A stretch of 48,770 bases of DNA from Clostridia bacterium (GTDB lineage Bacteria > Bacillota > Clostridia > Christensenellales > CAG-314), in NCBI GenBank assembly GCA_017457305.1, contig JAFTHP010000047.1, positions 1 to 48,770 of the forward strand, read 5' to 3'. Both the position numbers and the translations under genes were made by a program. A model generated the notes under the pieces. It did not search any database. It saw only the letters and a program-made list of their open reading frames with translations, and was not told the DNA's origin. Below, piece by piece: positions 30,073-39,619 of this stretch (position 1 is the stretch's first letter; each line of letters opens with the position of its first letter).

Positions 30073-30687
30073 ATGCAATGGAGTAATGGTCTTTTCCCAC
30101 AATCCCAAAACACATACGGAGCATCTACAGAAATGCCCCCAGTGTCTGACGCACAAATTCTTGGCGAAAACCAAGAGTTTTCTTTGGCAAGCATTCAAGA
30201 ACGCTTAGGTTCATTTACCGCTACAGAAGAAAGAGAGATCCAAGGCTCATCCGACATTATGCCATCCAGCCAAACTCTCAATATGAGCTACCAACGTGAA
30301 TATGCTAACTACAGCGAAAAGACAGTTAGCAAAACAAGCACAAAAACAAAGGTTTTGGTTGCTAGCTATGTAGTAGTTGTATTGGCACTTGTATTGGCAG
30401 TATCACTTTGTGCTGTTAACGTAAGTGGAGCATTTAGCTCTGCAATCGTATTGGATCAACAATATGCTCAAGCCGTTGAAACAGCTAACCAATTGGAAGC
30501 TCTTACACAAGTAGAAAATTATTCCGAAATGGTACAAAAGGCAACTAACCTTGGATTTGTTGACGTTTCAGCATCCAACACACAAAGTTACACAGGATTA
30601 GCTACTAGACCCGCACAAAATTTTGCAGTAGAATCTAACTGGTTCGATTCCTTGTGCGATTGGTTGTGCAATATCATAGGAGACTAA
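30073..30687 (+). CDS. ftsL: FtsL-like division protein
   Basis: 204 residues at the FtsL position between rsmH and the penicillin-binding protein. A long polar cytoplasmic part (about 1-93) precedes one transmembrane helix (VLVASYVVVVLALVLAVSL, about 95-116) and a short outer part that could be helical (QQYAQAVETANQLEALTQVENYSEMVQKATNLGFVDV pattern) ending in LGFVDV, like the A..LGM tail of FtsL. FtsL normally has a short cytoplasmic tail; the long N-terminus is unusual. FtsL recruits the FtsB/DivIC and FtsQ partners. ATG 30073 follows AGGCGG by 8 bases; GTG 30064 would be less well placed. Confidence 0.7.
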   Translation: MQWSNGLFPQSQNTYGASTEMPPVSDAQILGENQEFSLASIQERLGSFTATEEREIQGSSDIMPSSQTLNMSYQREYANYSEKTVSKTSTKTKVLVASYVVVVLALVLAVSLCAVNVSGAFSSAIVLDQQYAQAVETANQLEALTQVENYSEMVQKATNLGFVDVSASNTQSYTGLATRPAQNFAVESNWFDSLCDWLCNIIGD

Positions 30688-30688
30688 T

Positions 30689-32419
30689 TTGGTCGATTTT
30701 TATACTTCAAAAAAACGATTGCTATCACTATTTGTGGTGGCAATTTTTTTATTGTCAGTCATATTTTTGCGTTTGGGGTATATACAAATAATTTGGGGTA
30801 AACAATTGCAATCAAAGGCTAGCGAGCAATGGCAACGGGATTTGCCCGTAAAAGCATACCGCGGCGATATTGTAGATACAAACGGCGTAGTTTTGGCAAC
30901 AACAAAAACCTGCTACACCCTGTACGTTAGGCCTAAGTCGGTAGTAGATAGCGAAAAAACGGCACAAATATTGAGTGGAGTTTTGCAACTAGACTACACC
31001 AAAGTGTTGCAAAAGGTAACAAAAAGGGGAGTGTCGGAAGTAACCATTGCACGACAACTAGACAACAGTGTTGTCGAGAAAATTCGCAACGAAAACTTGC
31101 CTGGAGTGTATCTATCTGCAGAAGGTATCCGTAGCTATACGTACGGCAATTACCTGTCACAAGTACTGGGTTTTGTTTCGGTGGACGGTGTTGGGCAAAC
31201 TGGGATAGAGGCATACTACGACAAATATTTGCAGGGTATAAACGGACAAGTGCTTACCGATACCGACTTGGTTGGCAAGGAACTAGAAGAAGGTCAAATG
31301 AGCTATATCCCTGCGATAGATGGCTTAACTGTAACATTGACAATAGATAGTACAATCCAAATGATAGTGGAAAACGTGCTTAAACTTGCAATGTATCAGC
31401 AAAATCCAATATCTTGTAGGTGCATTGTTACCGATGTTACAACTGGCGAGATATTGGCTATGGCATCCAATCCGGGGGTGGACTTAAATAACTTGCCCCG
31501 TGACAATTTGCAGGAGCTAATGCAGTATTCCAAAAATACTCTTGTTACCGACATTTACGAACCAGGTTCTACCTTCAAGGTATTGACGGCGGCGGCTTGC
31601 TTGGAAGAATACAAAAATGGCAACCCCAAAGCATTTGGGCCACAGCACATATTCAATTCGGCAGGAACAAGGCTAATAGATGGTTCCAAGATAAGCTGTT
31701 GGACAAAACATGCAAACGGAAAGCACTCTAACCAAAACTTGAGTGATGCTCTCAACACAAGTTGCAACCCCATTTTTACCGATATTGCTTTGTCGCTAGG
31801 TAAGGATGTGATGTACAAGTATCTTCAAGCTTTTGGTTACGGCAAGGCAAGTGGCATTGATTTTGCTGGAGAACAAGGAGGGTTGTTGGTACCGCAAAGC
31901 GCAGTAACCAATGGCGATTTGGCACGCATTGGCTTTGGACAGACAATTGCAGTAACGGCACTACAGTTATGTATGGCAACTGGGGCGGCGGTAAACGGTG
32001 GTTTACTGATGAAACCATATCTAGTAAAGGAAATTAGCGATCCAACTACGGGCAAGGTAGTGCAAAGGTTCTCCCCTACAGTGGTCAACAGAGCAGTTAG
32101 TCCAGAAACAAGTAGTCAGATAGCGCAAATGCTCGCACGTGTGGTAAAGGAAGGTGGCGGCAAAAATGCCTACATAGAAGGGTATCAAGTAGGTGGCAAA
32201 ACAGGAACGGCACAAAAATTTGTCGATGGCAAATTGGCTCAAGGTAAATACGTGTCATCCTTTGTTGGATTCTTTCCTGCAAGTTCACCAAAATATTTAG
32301 TACTAATGATAGTAGATGAGCCACAAGGACAAAGCTATGGTTCTATTGTTGCGGCACCCTATGCCGGACTGATTTTTCAACAGATAATTGATTACAAAAA
32401 TATTGCTCCGTTGGAGTAG
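30689..32419 (+). CDS. ftsI: class B penicillin-binding protein (FtsI/SpoVD type)
   Basis: 576 residues. One N-terminal helix (about 8-28), a dimerisation domain (RGDIVDTNGVVLA, VLGFVSVDGVGQTGIE) and a transpeptidase domain with EPGSTFKV (SxxK), TSCNPIF (SxN) and GGKTGTAQK (KTG). It crosslinks septal peptidoglycan with the SEDS protein FtsW encoded downstream. No PASTA domain follows, unlike B. subtilis PbpB and SpoVD. TTG 30689 is the start: AGGAG (30678-30682) is six bases before it. A strong terminator follows and separates it from murE. Confidence 0.92.
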   Translation: MVDFYTSKKRLLSLFVVAIFLLSVIFLRLGYIQIIWGKQLQSKASEQWQRDLPVKAYRGDIVDTNGVVLATTKTCYTLYVRPKSVVDSEKTAQILSGVLQLDYTKVLQKVTKRGVSEVTIARQLDNSVVEKIRNENLPGVYLSAEGIRSYTYGNYLSQVLGFVSVDGVGQTGIEAYYDKYLQGINGQVLTDTDLVGKELEEGQMSYIPAIDGLTVTLTIDSTIQMIVENVLKLAMYQQNPISCRCIVTDVTTGEILAMASNPGVDLNNLPRDNLQELMQYSKNTLVTDIYEPGSTFKVLTAAACLEEYKNGNPKAFGPQHIFNSAGTRLIDGSKISCWTKHANGKHSNQNLSDALNTSCNPIFTDIALSLGKDVMYKYLQAFGYGKASGIDFAGEQGGLLVPQSAVTNGDLARIGFGQTIAVTALQLCMATGAAVNGGLLMKPYLVKEISDPTTGKVVQRFSPTVVNRAVSPETSSQIAQMLARVVKEGGGKNAYIEGYQVGGKTGTAQKFVDGKLAQGKYVSSFVGFFPASSPKYLVLMIVDEPQGQSYGSIVAAPYAGLIFQQIIDYKNIAPLE

Positions 32420-32453
32420 TAAGGGTATATTTGTTTACGTAAAAAAATAAAAT

Positions 32454-32488
32454 AGTCTATACAGATTTTTGCTGTGTAGACTTTTTTT
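32454..32488 (+). terminator. intrinsic terminator between ftsI and murE
   Basis: An 11-base stem AGTCTATACAG/CTGTGTAGACT with one wobble pair, 7-base loop and seven T, ending only 12 bases before the chosen murE ATG. Confidence 0.88.
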
Positions 32489-32500
32489 ATGGGGAAAACA

Positions 32501-33925
32501 ATGTATCTGCAACAAATACTAAATGGAATTGAGTGTACGGTTATTGGGGAAGGAAATCCGCAAATTGAAAACTTGTGTTGTGATACTTCCAAGGTAAAGC
32601 CCAACAGCTTGTTTTTTTGTTTGGAAGGCACCAAGCATGACGGACACAACTTTTTTAGAAAGGCAATTGGCGATGGTGCTGTTGCAATAGTGTGTCAGCA
32701 TCCATTAGATACAAAGGTACTGCAAATTGTTGTACAAGATAGTAGAGAGGCAATGAGTTTAGCAGCAAAAAACTTTTTTGATGGTTGCATAGACAAAATG
32801 CGTGTTATAGGTGTTGTGGGTACCAATGGTAAAACCACAACTAGTGTTGTGTTGGACAACATCTTGAACAAAGCTGGCATTAATACCGCATTGATAGGAA
32901 CAAATGGTGTATTTTTCAATGGAATAAAGCATCCTTCTTTACTTACAACCCCCGACCCTATTGAGTTACACGCATTGTTCAAGGAAATGTACCTAAACAA
33001 AATAAGTGTGGTAATTATGGAAGTTTCGGCGCACGCCATAGCGCTAAAAAAAGTTCAAGGAATAAACTTTGAACTGGCAATTTTTACCAACTGCACACAA
33101 GATCACTTGGACTTTTTTGGAACAATGCAACGGTATAGAGATACAAAAAGTGGTTTCTTTTGTCAAAAATATGTCAAAAATGCAATTGTAAACATAGATG
33201 ATGTGCTTGGTTTGAAGATATCTTCACAGTTACCTTGTGTCACAGTATCTTCCAAGCATCAGGCGGATTGCTATGCAAGTGACGTGCAGGTTTTATCTCA
33301 ACAAAGTAACTATGTAGTCAATGCTTTTGGTCAAAAAGCCGTTGTAAATACCAAGCTTGCAGGGGCATTTAACGTTCAAAACACATTGTGTGCGTTGGCC
33401 GCTGCCCTAACGATGGGGGTAGGTATTGATTGTGCCGTAAAAGGAATAGAAGATGTTGCTTTTGTAAATGGCAGAAATCAAACTATTATGAGAAATGACG
33501 GAGCAAGAATCGTAATTGATTTTGCTCATACTCCAGATGGTGTAAAAAACATACTAGGCTATCTAAAATCTACCACCAAAGGTCAGCTGATTGTGGTTTT
33601 CGGCTGTGGTGGTAACAGGGACAAAATAAAGCGCCCTATTATGGGGCAATCGGTATCTTTGTTTGCGGATTTTGCCATATTAACTAACGACAACCCACGG
33701 TTTGAAGATCCCAAAATTATTGCACAGGAAGTGACAGATGGGTTAACTTGCAACTACAAAATAATTCTAAACCGTAGCCAAGCCACTGAATATGCATTAT
33801 CTATTGCCAAAGCTGGCGATACTGTAGCAATTTTAGGCAAAGGAGCGGAAACTTTTCAAGAAATTCGTGGCAAAAAGATACCATATTGCGATATTGACAT
33901 TGTAAACTACTTGCTACATAACTGA
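32501..33925 (+). CDS. murE: UDP-MurNAc-tripeptide synthetase MurE, meso-diaminopimelate type
   Basis: 474 residues. N-terminal domain (DTSKVKPNSLFFCLEG), ATPase motif GVVGTNGKTTT, EVSAHAI, NCTQDHLDFFG and, near the end, NDNPRFEDP; the DNPR motif selects meso-diaminopimelate, so this organism has DAP-type peptidoglycan. It adds the third amino acid to UDP-MurNAc-L-Ala-D-Glu in the cytoplasm. ATG 32501 matches the family N-terminus (MYLQQIL); an ATG at 32489 lies against the terminator T-run. How murE is transcribed past that terminator is not clear: read-through or an unseen promoter. Confidence 0.93.
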   Translation: MYLQQILNGIECTVIGEGNPQIENLCCDTSKVKPNSLFFCLEGTKHDGHNFFRKAIGDGAVAIVCQHPLDTKVLQIVVQDSREAMSLAAKNFFDGCIDKMRVIGVVGTNGKTTTSVVLDNILNKAGINTALIGTNGVFFNGIKHPSLLTTPDPIELHALFKEMYLNKISVVIMEVSAHAIALKKVQGINFELAIFTNCTQDHLDFFGTMQRYRDTKSGFFCQKYVKNAIVNIDDVLGLKISSQLPCVTVSSKHQADCYASDVQVLSQQSNYVVNAFGQKAVVNTKLAGAFNVQNTLCALAAALTMGVGIDCAVKGIEDVAFVNGRNQTIMRNDGARIVIDFAHTPDGVKNILGYLKSTTKGQLIVVFGCGGNRDKIKRPIMGQSVSLFADFAILTNDNPRFEDPKIIAQEVTDGLTCNYKIILNRSQATEYALSIAKAGDTVAILGKGAETFQEIRGKKIPYCDIDIVNYLLHN

Positions 33926-33956
33926 TAAATAACATTTGCAAAAGTAAAGGAGCAAA

Positions 33957-34952
33957 ATGAAAAATCCACTTTCTTTTTTGGTAGCGTTTGCGCTATGTTT
34001 TGTACTAATCAAGTTGTTGTTACCTCTGCTAAAAAGGGCCAAGGCTGGGCAGGAGATTTTGCAATACGTACAAGAACACAAACAAAAAAGTGGAACGCCT
34101 ACAATGGGCGGAATTGCATTTATTGTAGCCATTGTTGTGTGCGGATGTATCTTTTGCGATTTATCTCAACGTCCCGTTGCTGTGGCATTAGCTGTATTTG
34201 TTGCATATGGTATAGTTGGATTTTTGGACGATTTTATCAAAGTGCACCTAAGGAGAAATCAAGGACTGCACGCCTATCAAAAAATACTATTTCAGTTGGC
34301 AATTGCTTTTACTGTGGCGCTTTTTGTCTACAAACAAATAGGTATAGGTGGTTTGATAAATATTCCGTTTGTTCAGTTTCAAGTGGATATTGGCTTTTGG
34401 ATTGTTCCATTGGTAATGTTCATCTATTTAGCTTGCACCAACGGGGTTAATTTAACCGACGGTATTGATGGACTAGCAACAAGCACTACAATTTGCTTTT
34501 TGTTTGGTATGATTCTGTTGTTAAAAAACGAGCTTGTTGCAGCAGATAGTGTAGGTGATATTTACGCATACAAGCAAATTCAGCAAATAATAACTCTTTG
34601 CTATTTATCTTGCGGGGCATTGCTTGCTTTTTTGCTGTTCAACAGTTACAACGCTAAGGTTTTTATGGGAGATACCGGTTCGCTAGCGCTTGGAGCATTG
34701 GTTGCTTGTGTGGCAATTTTCACTAGGATGAGTTTGTTTATTCCCATCGTTGGTGTGATGTTTGTTGTTTCTTGCTTGTCGGTGATTATTCAGGTGGCAT
34801 ACTTCAAGATTACTAAAGGTAAACGTGTGTTTTTGATGGCTCCATTTCATCATCATTTACAAAAGAAGGGGTGGAGTGAAACGCGAATATGTGTGTTGTA
34901 CTGCACAATTACTGTAATTTGTATTTTTGTACTGGCTTGCTTTGGGGAGTAG
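33957..34952 (+). CDS. mraY: phospho-MurNAc-pentapeptide transferase MraY
   Basis: 331 residues with about ten membrane helices. Conserved cytoplasmic motifs are GTPTMGG, FLDDFIK (the Asp-Asp pair), NLTDGIDGLA and the FMAPFHHHL region, seen here as FLMAPFHHHLQKKGW. MraY moves phospho-MurNAc-pentapeptide to undecaprenyl phosphate, making lipid I. AAAGGAG precedes ATG. There is no murF between murE and mraY, where many Firmicutes carry one. Confidence 0.96.
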   Translation: MKNPLSFLVAFALCFVLIKLLLPLLKRAKAGQEILQYVQEHKQKSGTPTMGGIAFIVAIVVCGCIFCDLSQRPVAVALAVFVAYGIVGFLDDFIKVHLRRNQGLHAYQKILFQLAIAFTVALFVYKQIGIGGLINIPFVQFQVDIGFWIVPLVMFIYLACTNGVNLTDGIDGLATSTTICFLFGMILLLKNELVAADSVGDIYAYKQIQQIITLCYLSCGALLAFLLFNSYNAKVFMGDTGSLALGALVACVAIFTRMSLFIPIVGVMFVVSCLSVIIQVAYFKITKGKRVFLMAPFHHHLQKKGWSETRICVLYCTITVICIFVLACFGE

Positions 34953-34953
34953 T

Positions 34954-36237
34954 ATGGCAGATGTAATTATCTATGGCAAAGGAAAAACAGGTTTGTCAAT
35001 GGCAAAACTGTTACAAAAACAAGGCAAATCTTATAATTTCTACGATGATAAAGATGGTTTTAGCAATGACGGCTCTTTTTGTAATGCAACAGTTATTGTA
35101 AGCCCCGGCGTGCATCCAAATGCAAGGGGCATGGAATTGGCAAGAGATAGTAATGCAACGGTAGTTGGAGAGCTAGAATACTGTTGGGAACTATGCCAAG
35201 GAAAGATAATTTCTGTTACAGGCACCAACGGAAAAACAACAACTTGCCAAATGATACATCATGCGCTAAAAACTACTTGCAATAGCGTACCATTGCTTGG
35301 TAATGGTGGAACTCCTTTTTGTAGTCAAGTGTTGGATGTATCTAAGGAGCAATACGTGGTGTTGGAAAGTTCCAGTTTTATGCTACGTGATGCAAATACC
35401 TTTGCTCCACATATAAGTGTTTTTACTAACTTTGCCGAAGACCACTTGGATTATCACGGCTCTTTTGCTCATTATTTACGTGCAAAATGCAACAATTTTA
35501 TTCATCAAAAGGGTAACGATTGGGCAATTTTTAACAAAGACGACAAGCATTTGGTGGAAATATCTAAATTGGCAAAAGGCAAATGTCTTTACTATTCGTT
35601 ATGTGACGAACAAAGTAACTGCTATATAAAAGGAAAAACGATACATATTTCCTTTGAAAATGAGCATTTTTGCGTTGATTTCAGTTTGTTAGACAAGTAT
35701 TCCCAACACAACCTTTCCAATGCTTTGGCAGCACTATTGTGTTGTGCCGTGGTGGGGGTGGATTTGGAAAAAGCGGTACAATCTTTGCAAGAATACACAT
35801 TGTTACCCCATCGATTACAACAAGTTGGTGCGGTAGGAAACATATCCTTTGTTGACGATAGCAAGGCCACAAATGTACACGCAACTCAAAGTGCAATACG
35901 GTGTTTTTCTTGCCCAGTAGCATTGATACTTGGTGGATCGGATAAAAATGCATATTTTGATCCTATTTTTGCGCAGTTGCCCAGCAATGTTGTACAGGTT
36001 GCTGTTTTTGGTCAAACAAAGGAAATTCTACAAAATTGTGGCAAAAAATATGGCGTAAATGTGGTTGTATTGGATAGTCTTGAACAATGTGTGTGGCATT
36101 GCTACAACCGTTTGTTGCAAACAGGTGGGGTTGTGCTAATGTCCAATGCTTGTGCTAGCTTTGATGCTTTTACAGGCTATGAGCAACGTGGTCAATATTT
36201 CTGTAAGGTGGTAAAGCAAATTGAAAACTCAGTATAA
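34954..36237 (+). CDS. murD: UDP-MurNAc-L-alanine:D-glutamate ligase MurD
   Basis: 427 residues. It starts with a Rossmann-like strand (VIIYGKGKTGLSMA), has the ATPase motif VTGTNGKTTT, NFAEDHLDYHG, NALAALL and a C-terminal LILGGSDKN. MurD adds D-glutamate to UDP-MurNAc-L-Ala. The chosen ATG lies one base after the mraY stop, with GGGGAG upstream; the longer frame from 34927 runs inside mraY. Its end overlaps ftsW by 17 bases. Confidence 0.95.
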   Translation: MADVIIYGKGKTGLSMAKLLQKQGKSYNFYDDKDGFSNDGSFCNATVIVSPGVHPNARGMELARDSNATVVGELEYCWELCQGKIISVTGTNGKTTTCQMIHHALKTTCNSVPLLGNGGTPFCSQVLDVSKEQYVVLESSSFMLRDANTFAPHISVFTNFAEDHLDYHGSFAHYLRAKCNNFIHQKGNDWAIFNKDDKHLVEISKLAKGKCLYYSLCDEQSNCYIKGKTIHISFENEHFCVDFSLLDKYSQHNLSNALAALLCCAVVGVDLEKAVQSLQEYTLLPHRLQQVGAVGNISFVDDSKATNVHATQSAIRCFSCPVALILGGSDKNAYFDPIFAQLPSNVVQVAVFGQTKEILQNCGKKYGVNVVVLDSLEQCVWHCYNRLLQTGGVVLMSNACASFDAFTGYEQRGQYFCKVVKQIENSV

Positions 36238-37339
36238 AAGTGACTACATAATTTTGATTGTTGTGTTGCTACTGGTAACTATTGGGTTGGTATTTGTTTA
36301 CAGCGCAAGCATGTACAATGCACAAGTGACATATAACAATAGGTACTTTTTTCTTTCCAAACAGGCAGTTGGTGCTCTTGTGGGCGTGGTAGCTTTGGTA
36401 TTTTGCTGGAAAATTCCGCTAGAACGAGTAAAAAAGTTGTGGGTAGTGAGCGTAGTGCTATCGGCTGTTTTGCTAGTATTGGTTTTTGTTCCAGGGATCG
36501 GCATTGAAAACTACGGTGCCAACAGATGGATAGGTTTTGGATCATTTTCCCTTCAACCATCGGAACTAGCAAAGTTCAGCTACGTATTGTTTTGTGCTGT
36601 TTTTATGTCTAGGCGTGACATGAAAAAGTTTGGTAATTGTTTGGTAGTAATTGCTGTGGGGGTGGCTTTTTGTGCTTTGATTATTGCAGAGCCAAATATG
36701 TCTATAACTATGTGCATGGCAATGATAATGATGGTTATGCTGTTTGTAGGCGGCGCTCGGTGGAAGCATCTTTTTCTTATGTTATTCCCGATAGTTTTGG
36801 CAGTTCCGTTATTGATATTGCTTGAACCATATCGTATGTTGCGATTACTGGCTTTTTTGGATCCGTGGGCAAGTCCCAAGGGGGAAGGTTACCAGCTAAT
36901 CCAGTCATTATATGCTTTGGGCGGTGGTGGCTGGTTTGGTAGGGGATTGTTCAATAGTATTCAAAAGTATCGTTTTTTGCCTTTTTCTGAAAGCGACTTT
37001 GTTTTTGCAATAATTGGGGAAGAAACAGGCCTTGTAGGTTGCTTGATAGTTTTTTCGCTGTATGCTTTGCTTGTTATTAGGGGTGTTAGAATTGCCGTTA
37101 ACTGCAACAATAGGTTTTGTTGTTTTTTATCCTGCGGGATTACCAGTGTCATAGCTGTTCAAAGTTTACTCAATTTTGCTGTAGTCACGGGTAGTATTCC
37201 GCCAACAGGGCTACCCTTGCCTTTCATAAGTTATGGTGGAACGTCTCTTGTAGTATTTATGGCGGCGGTTGGGCTACTGCTTAACATATCCAAAAATATA
37301 TCATCGACTAATATTGGAGGGTTTTTGTGGATTATATAG
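36221..37339 (+). CDS. ftsW: SEDS-family glycosyltransferase FtsW/SpoVE
   Basis: 372 residues, about ten membrane helices. Conserved signatures: GLVFVYSAS, NRWIGFGSFSLQPSELAKF, DPWASPKGEGYQLIQSLYALGGGGWFGRGL and PTGLPLPFISYGGTSLV. SEDS proteins polymerise lipid II into glycan with a class B PBP, encoded here upstream. Position in the cluster fits FtsW or SpoVE; these cannot be told apart by sequence alone. TTG 36221 is the likely start, with AAGGTGG about nine bases upstream inside the end of murD. Confidence 0.92.
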   Translation: MKTQYKSDYIILIVVLLLVTIGLVFVYSASMYNAQVTYNNRYFFLSKQAVGALVGVVALVFCWKIPLERVKKLWVVSVVLSAVLLVLVFVPGIGIENYGANRWIGFGSFSLQPSELAKFSYVLFCAVFMSRRDMKKFGNCLVVIAVGVAFCALIIAEPNMSITMCMAMIMMVMLFVGGARWKHLFLMLFPIVLAVPLLILLEPYRMLRLLAFLDPWASPKGEGYQLIQSLYALGGGGWFGRGLFNSIQKYRFLPFSESDFVFAIIGEETGLVGCLIVFSLYALLVIRGVRIAVNCNNRFCCFLSCGITSVIAVQSLLNFAVVTGSIPPTGLPLPFISYGGTSLVVFMAAVGLLLNISKNISSTNIGGFLWII

Positions 37340-38559
37340 TTGAACCAAGCAGATTGTTTGGAAAAATATCTGTTTATGGTGCCAAAAACTGTGCATTAGC
37401 ACTGCTTGGAGCTTCAGTACTAACACACGACGAAGTGATACTAACCAATTGCCCTAGCATTGTTGACGTTAACAATATGCTGTCAATTTTGAAGTTGATG
37501 GGTAAACGAGTGTTAGTGGAAGGGGATAAAGTTTCAATAAGTGGGCATTTGTTTACTACTTGTATTCCCAAGGATATAGCAAAACTATTGCGTGGATCCT
37601 CTTTGCTACTAGGCAGTATGGTTGGTAGATACGGAAGTGTCAACTTGCCCTTGCCTGGCGGTTGTGCAATTGGCAGCAGACCGTTAGATATTCACTTGGA
37701 AGGACTAAATAAACTTGGCATTGTAGTGGAACAAAGCAAAAGCACAGTAACTTGTTTTGGAACACCAAAGGGTAACGTGTATACAATGCGGTTTCCAAGT
37801 GTTGGCGCAACGGAAAATATGTTGTGTGCTTGTTGTTTAGCACAAGGACAAAGTACGCTCATCAACTGCGCAACCGAGCCAGAGATTGTAGCTTTGGAAA
37901 AAATGCTGGTGCAAATGGGCGCAAAAATTGATGGTATTGGCAAAAGTGTTGTACATATACAGGGAGTGGAAGGTCTACACGGAACACAATTTCAAATTAT
38001 TCCAGATAGAATTGTTGCAGCCACCTATTTATCTTGTGCTTTAGCTAGTGGTGGTAGCATAACAGTAAACTGCAATCCCAAAGATTTGTTTGCATTTTTG
38101 CAGACAATAGCTAGTAGTTGCAAATTGAGTATTTACAAAAATGCAGTATCTTTGCAAAGTAGGAGCTTGCAAGGGGTTGGTCAAGTTCAAACTGGTCCAT
38201 ATCCGCAGTTTGCAACAGATATGCAACCTTTGATACTGTCACTTGCAGCTTTAAGTAGCGGAAGTGTGTCAATAATCAAGGAAGATGTCTTTGAAAATCG
38301 TCTTGCAAATCAATGCAATCAACTAATCAAAATGGGCGCCGAGATTAGCTTGAAGGATAATATTGCGGTGGTTATGGGTGGCAATCTAGTTGGAGCAACG
38401 GTCAAGGCATTGGACCTTCGTGGTGGCGCAGGGTTGGTGGTAGCCGCACTAGGCGCAAAGGGAAAAACACGTATTAGTGGGATAGAAAACATAAATCGTG
38501 GCTACGTTGATTTGGCGCAAAATTTGTCAAATTTGGGAGCAAAAATTAGTTGCAGCTAA
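37327..38559 (+). CDS. murA: UDP-GlcNAc 1-carboxyvinyltransferase MurA
   Basis: 410 residues. Catalytic loop Cys is present in LPGGCAIGSRP (fosfomycin target), Lys-Asn pair in GAKNCALA and the catalytic Asp in PQFATDMQP. MurA starts UDP-MurNAc synthesis. It follows ftsW directly: GTG 37327 with GGAGGG before it overlaps the ftsW stop. In most clusters murG stands here, but no murG is found. A terminator at 38636 ends this part of the cluster. Confidence 0.94.
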   Translation: MDYIVEPSRLFGKISVYGAKNCALALLGASVLTHDEVILTNCPSIVDVNNMLSILKLMGKRVLVEGDKVSISGHLFTTCIPKDIAKLLRGSSLLLGSMVGRYGSVNLPLPGGCAIGSRPLDIHLEGLNKLGIVVEQSKSTVTCFGTPKGNVYTMRFPSVGATENMLCACCLAQGQSTLINCATEPEIVALEKMLVQMGAKIDGIGKSVVHIQGVEGLHGTQFQIIPDRIVAATYLSCALASGGSITVNCNPKDLFAFLQTIASSCKLSIYKNAVSLQSRSLQGVGQVQTGPYPQFATDMQPLILSLAALSSGSVSIIKEDVFENRLANQCNQLIKMGAEISLKDNIAVVMGGNLVGATVKALDLRGGAGLVVAALGAKGKTRISGIENINRGYVDLAQNLSNLGAKISCS

Positions 38560-38635
38560 CACGATTTTTTTGCAAAATATATCACAAATTTAGTGAAGAG
38601 CAAAAAATACAAAAAATAGGCATATTTTTAAATCT

Positions 38636-38663
38636 TTGGTAGCTTAAGCTACCAATTTTTTTT
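38636..38663 (+). terminator. intrinsic terminator after murA
   Basis: Palindrome TTGGTAGC-TTAA-GCTACCAA followed by eight T. Confidence 0.85.
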
Positions 38664-38693
38664 ATCAAATTGAACAGTATTTTGTGCAAAATA

Positions 38694-38722
38694 TTGACTG
38701 ATATATATTTTTGCTGTATAAT
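38694..38722 (+). promoter_or_regulatory. SigA-type promoter of the ftsQ-ftsA-ftsZ-asnS unit
   Basis: TTGACT, 17-base spacer, perfect TATAAT, 58 bases before the ftsQ start. Confidence 0.85.
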
Positions 38723-38779
38723 ATATTTAATTATTTACGAGTTTGAGGCACGTCTATTTGTCTTGCCTAATTGAGGTAC

Positions 38780-39592
38780 ATGGTGAAAAGTAAAAGATTA
38801 CTTATTCTATTGTCAATAGTAGCATTGGTGGTGGCTGTAATTGTTGTATTTTCGGCAGTATTTGCCATCAGGGATGACAGCGTGAATGTTGTAGTTCACA
38901 ATTTCCAAGGTGAAGAAATTGCAAACTCCACAACAACTCCAACCAAACAGCAAGTTTTGGAGTATGTAAAGGGTAGCAACATTATTTTCCTAAACAAGCA
39001 ACAGCTACTCAACAAGCTCAATAGCGACAGTAGACTTTCTGCTTGGCATGCTTTTGCGGTGGTAAAGTTCCCCGATGCAATAGACGTTCACTTTGTAGAA
39101 CGTGTTGCCTTTGCCAAGATGGATATCGGTGGCGATGCTGTTTATATTGACTTTGTTGGATACGTTATGGAAGATCCCGCCGAAGACAACGGTCAATACT
39201 TAGATATCACTTCTGCATTTGATTTTACAAGTGCAACAGTTCAAAAGGAAGTTGGTAAACCCCTTGGCTTTACAGCAAATGAAAAAAATACTCAAAGATT
39301 GGCTTGCGTTTTGGATACACTCAAACAACTTTGGGCTTGCTACGTAGAAGTAGATAACTTTGCTCAAATCCTTGGCAATCAAGATGTTTTCACCTTTGAT
39401 AGCAACGAAAACATGCATATCAAAACAAAAGTTGGTGCAGAAATCATTATTGAAGAACCTTGGAACAACACAGCTCAAAAAGCTTACAATGCTTTTTCTG
39501 TTTACTACAACAACAGCGACAACCTACAACAAGATGGTGTGGTAATCGTGGTACGCAAAGATGGTCGTATCGATGAAATTCCACAACAATAG
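38780..39592 (+). CDS. ftsQ: cell division protein FtsQ/DivIB
   Basis: About 270 residues: short cytoplasmic basic tail, one membrane helix (LLILLSIVALVVAVIVVFSAVFA, about 8-30), then a POTRA-like domain (VNVVVHNFQGEEIA..., with KGSNIIFLNKQQLLNKL) and a beta domain with VHFVERVAFAKM and VYIDFVGYVME, typical of FtsQ. It links FtsL and its partner to the divisome. The start is either ATG 38780 or GTG 38783; GAGG at 38773-38776 favours one of these two over the TTG at 38771. Confidence 0.88.
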   Translation: MVKSKRLLILLSIVALVVAVIVVFSAVFAIRDDSVNVVVHNFQGEEIANSTTTPTKQQVLEYVKGSNIIFLNKQQLLNKLNSDSRLSAWHAFAVVKFPDAIDVHFVERVAFAKMDIGGDAVYIDFVGYVMEDPAEDNGQYLDITSAFDFTSATVQKEVGKPLGFTANEKNTQRLACVLDTLKQLWACYVEVDNFAQILGNQDVFTFDSNENMHIKTKVGAEIIIEEPWNNTAQKAYNAFSVYYNNSDNLQQDGVVIVVRKDGRIDEIPQQ

Positions 39593-39619
39593 TATTTTAC
39601 AAAAACTAACGAGGACTAT

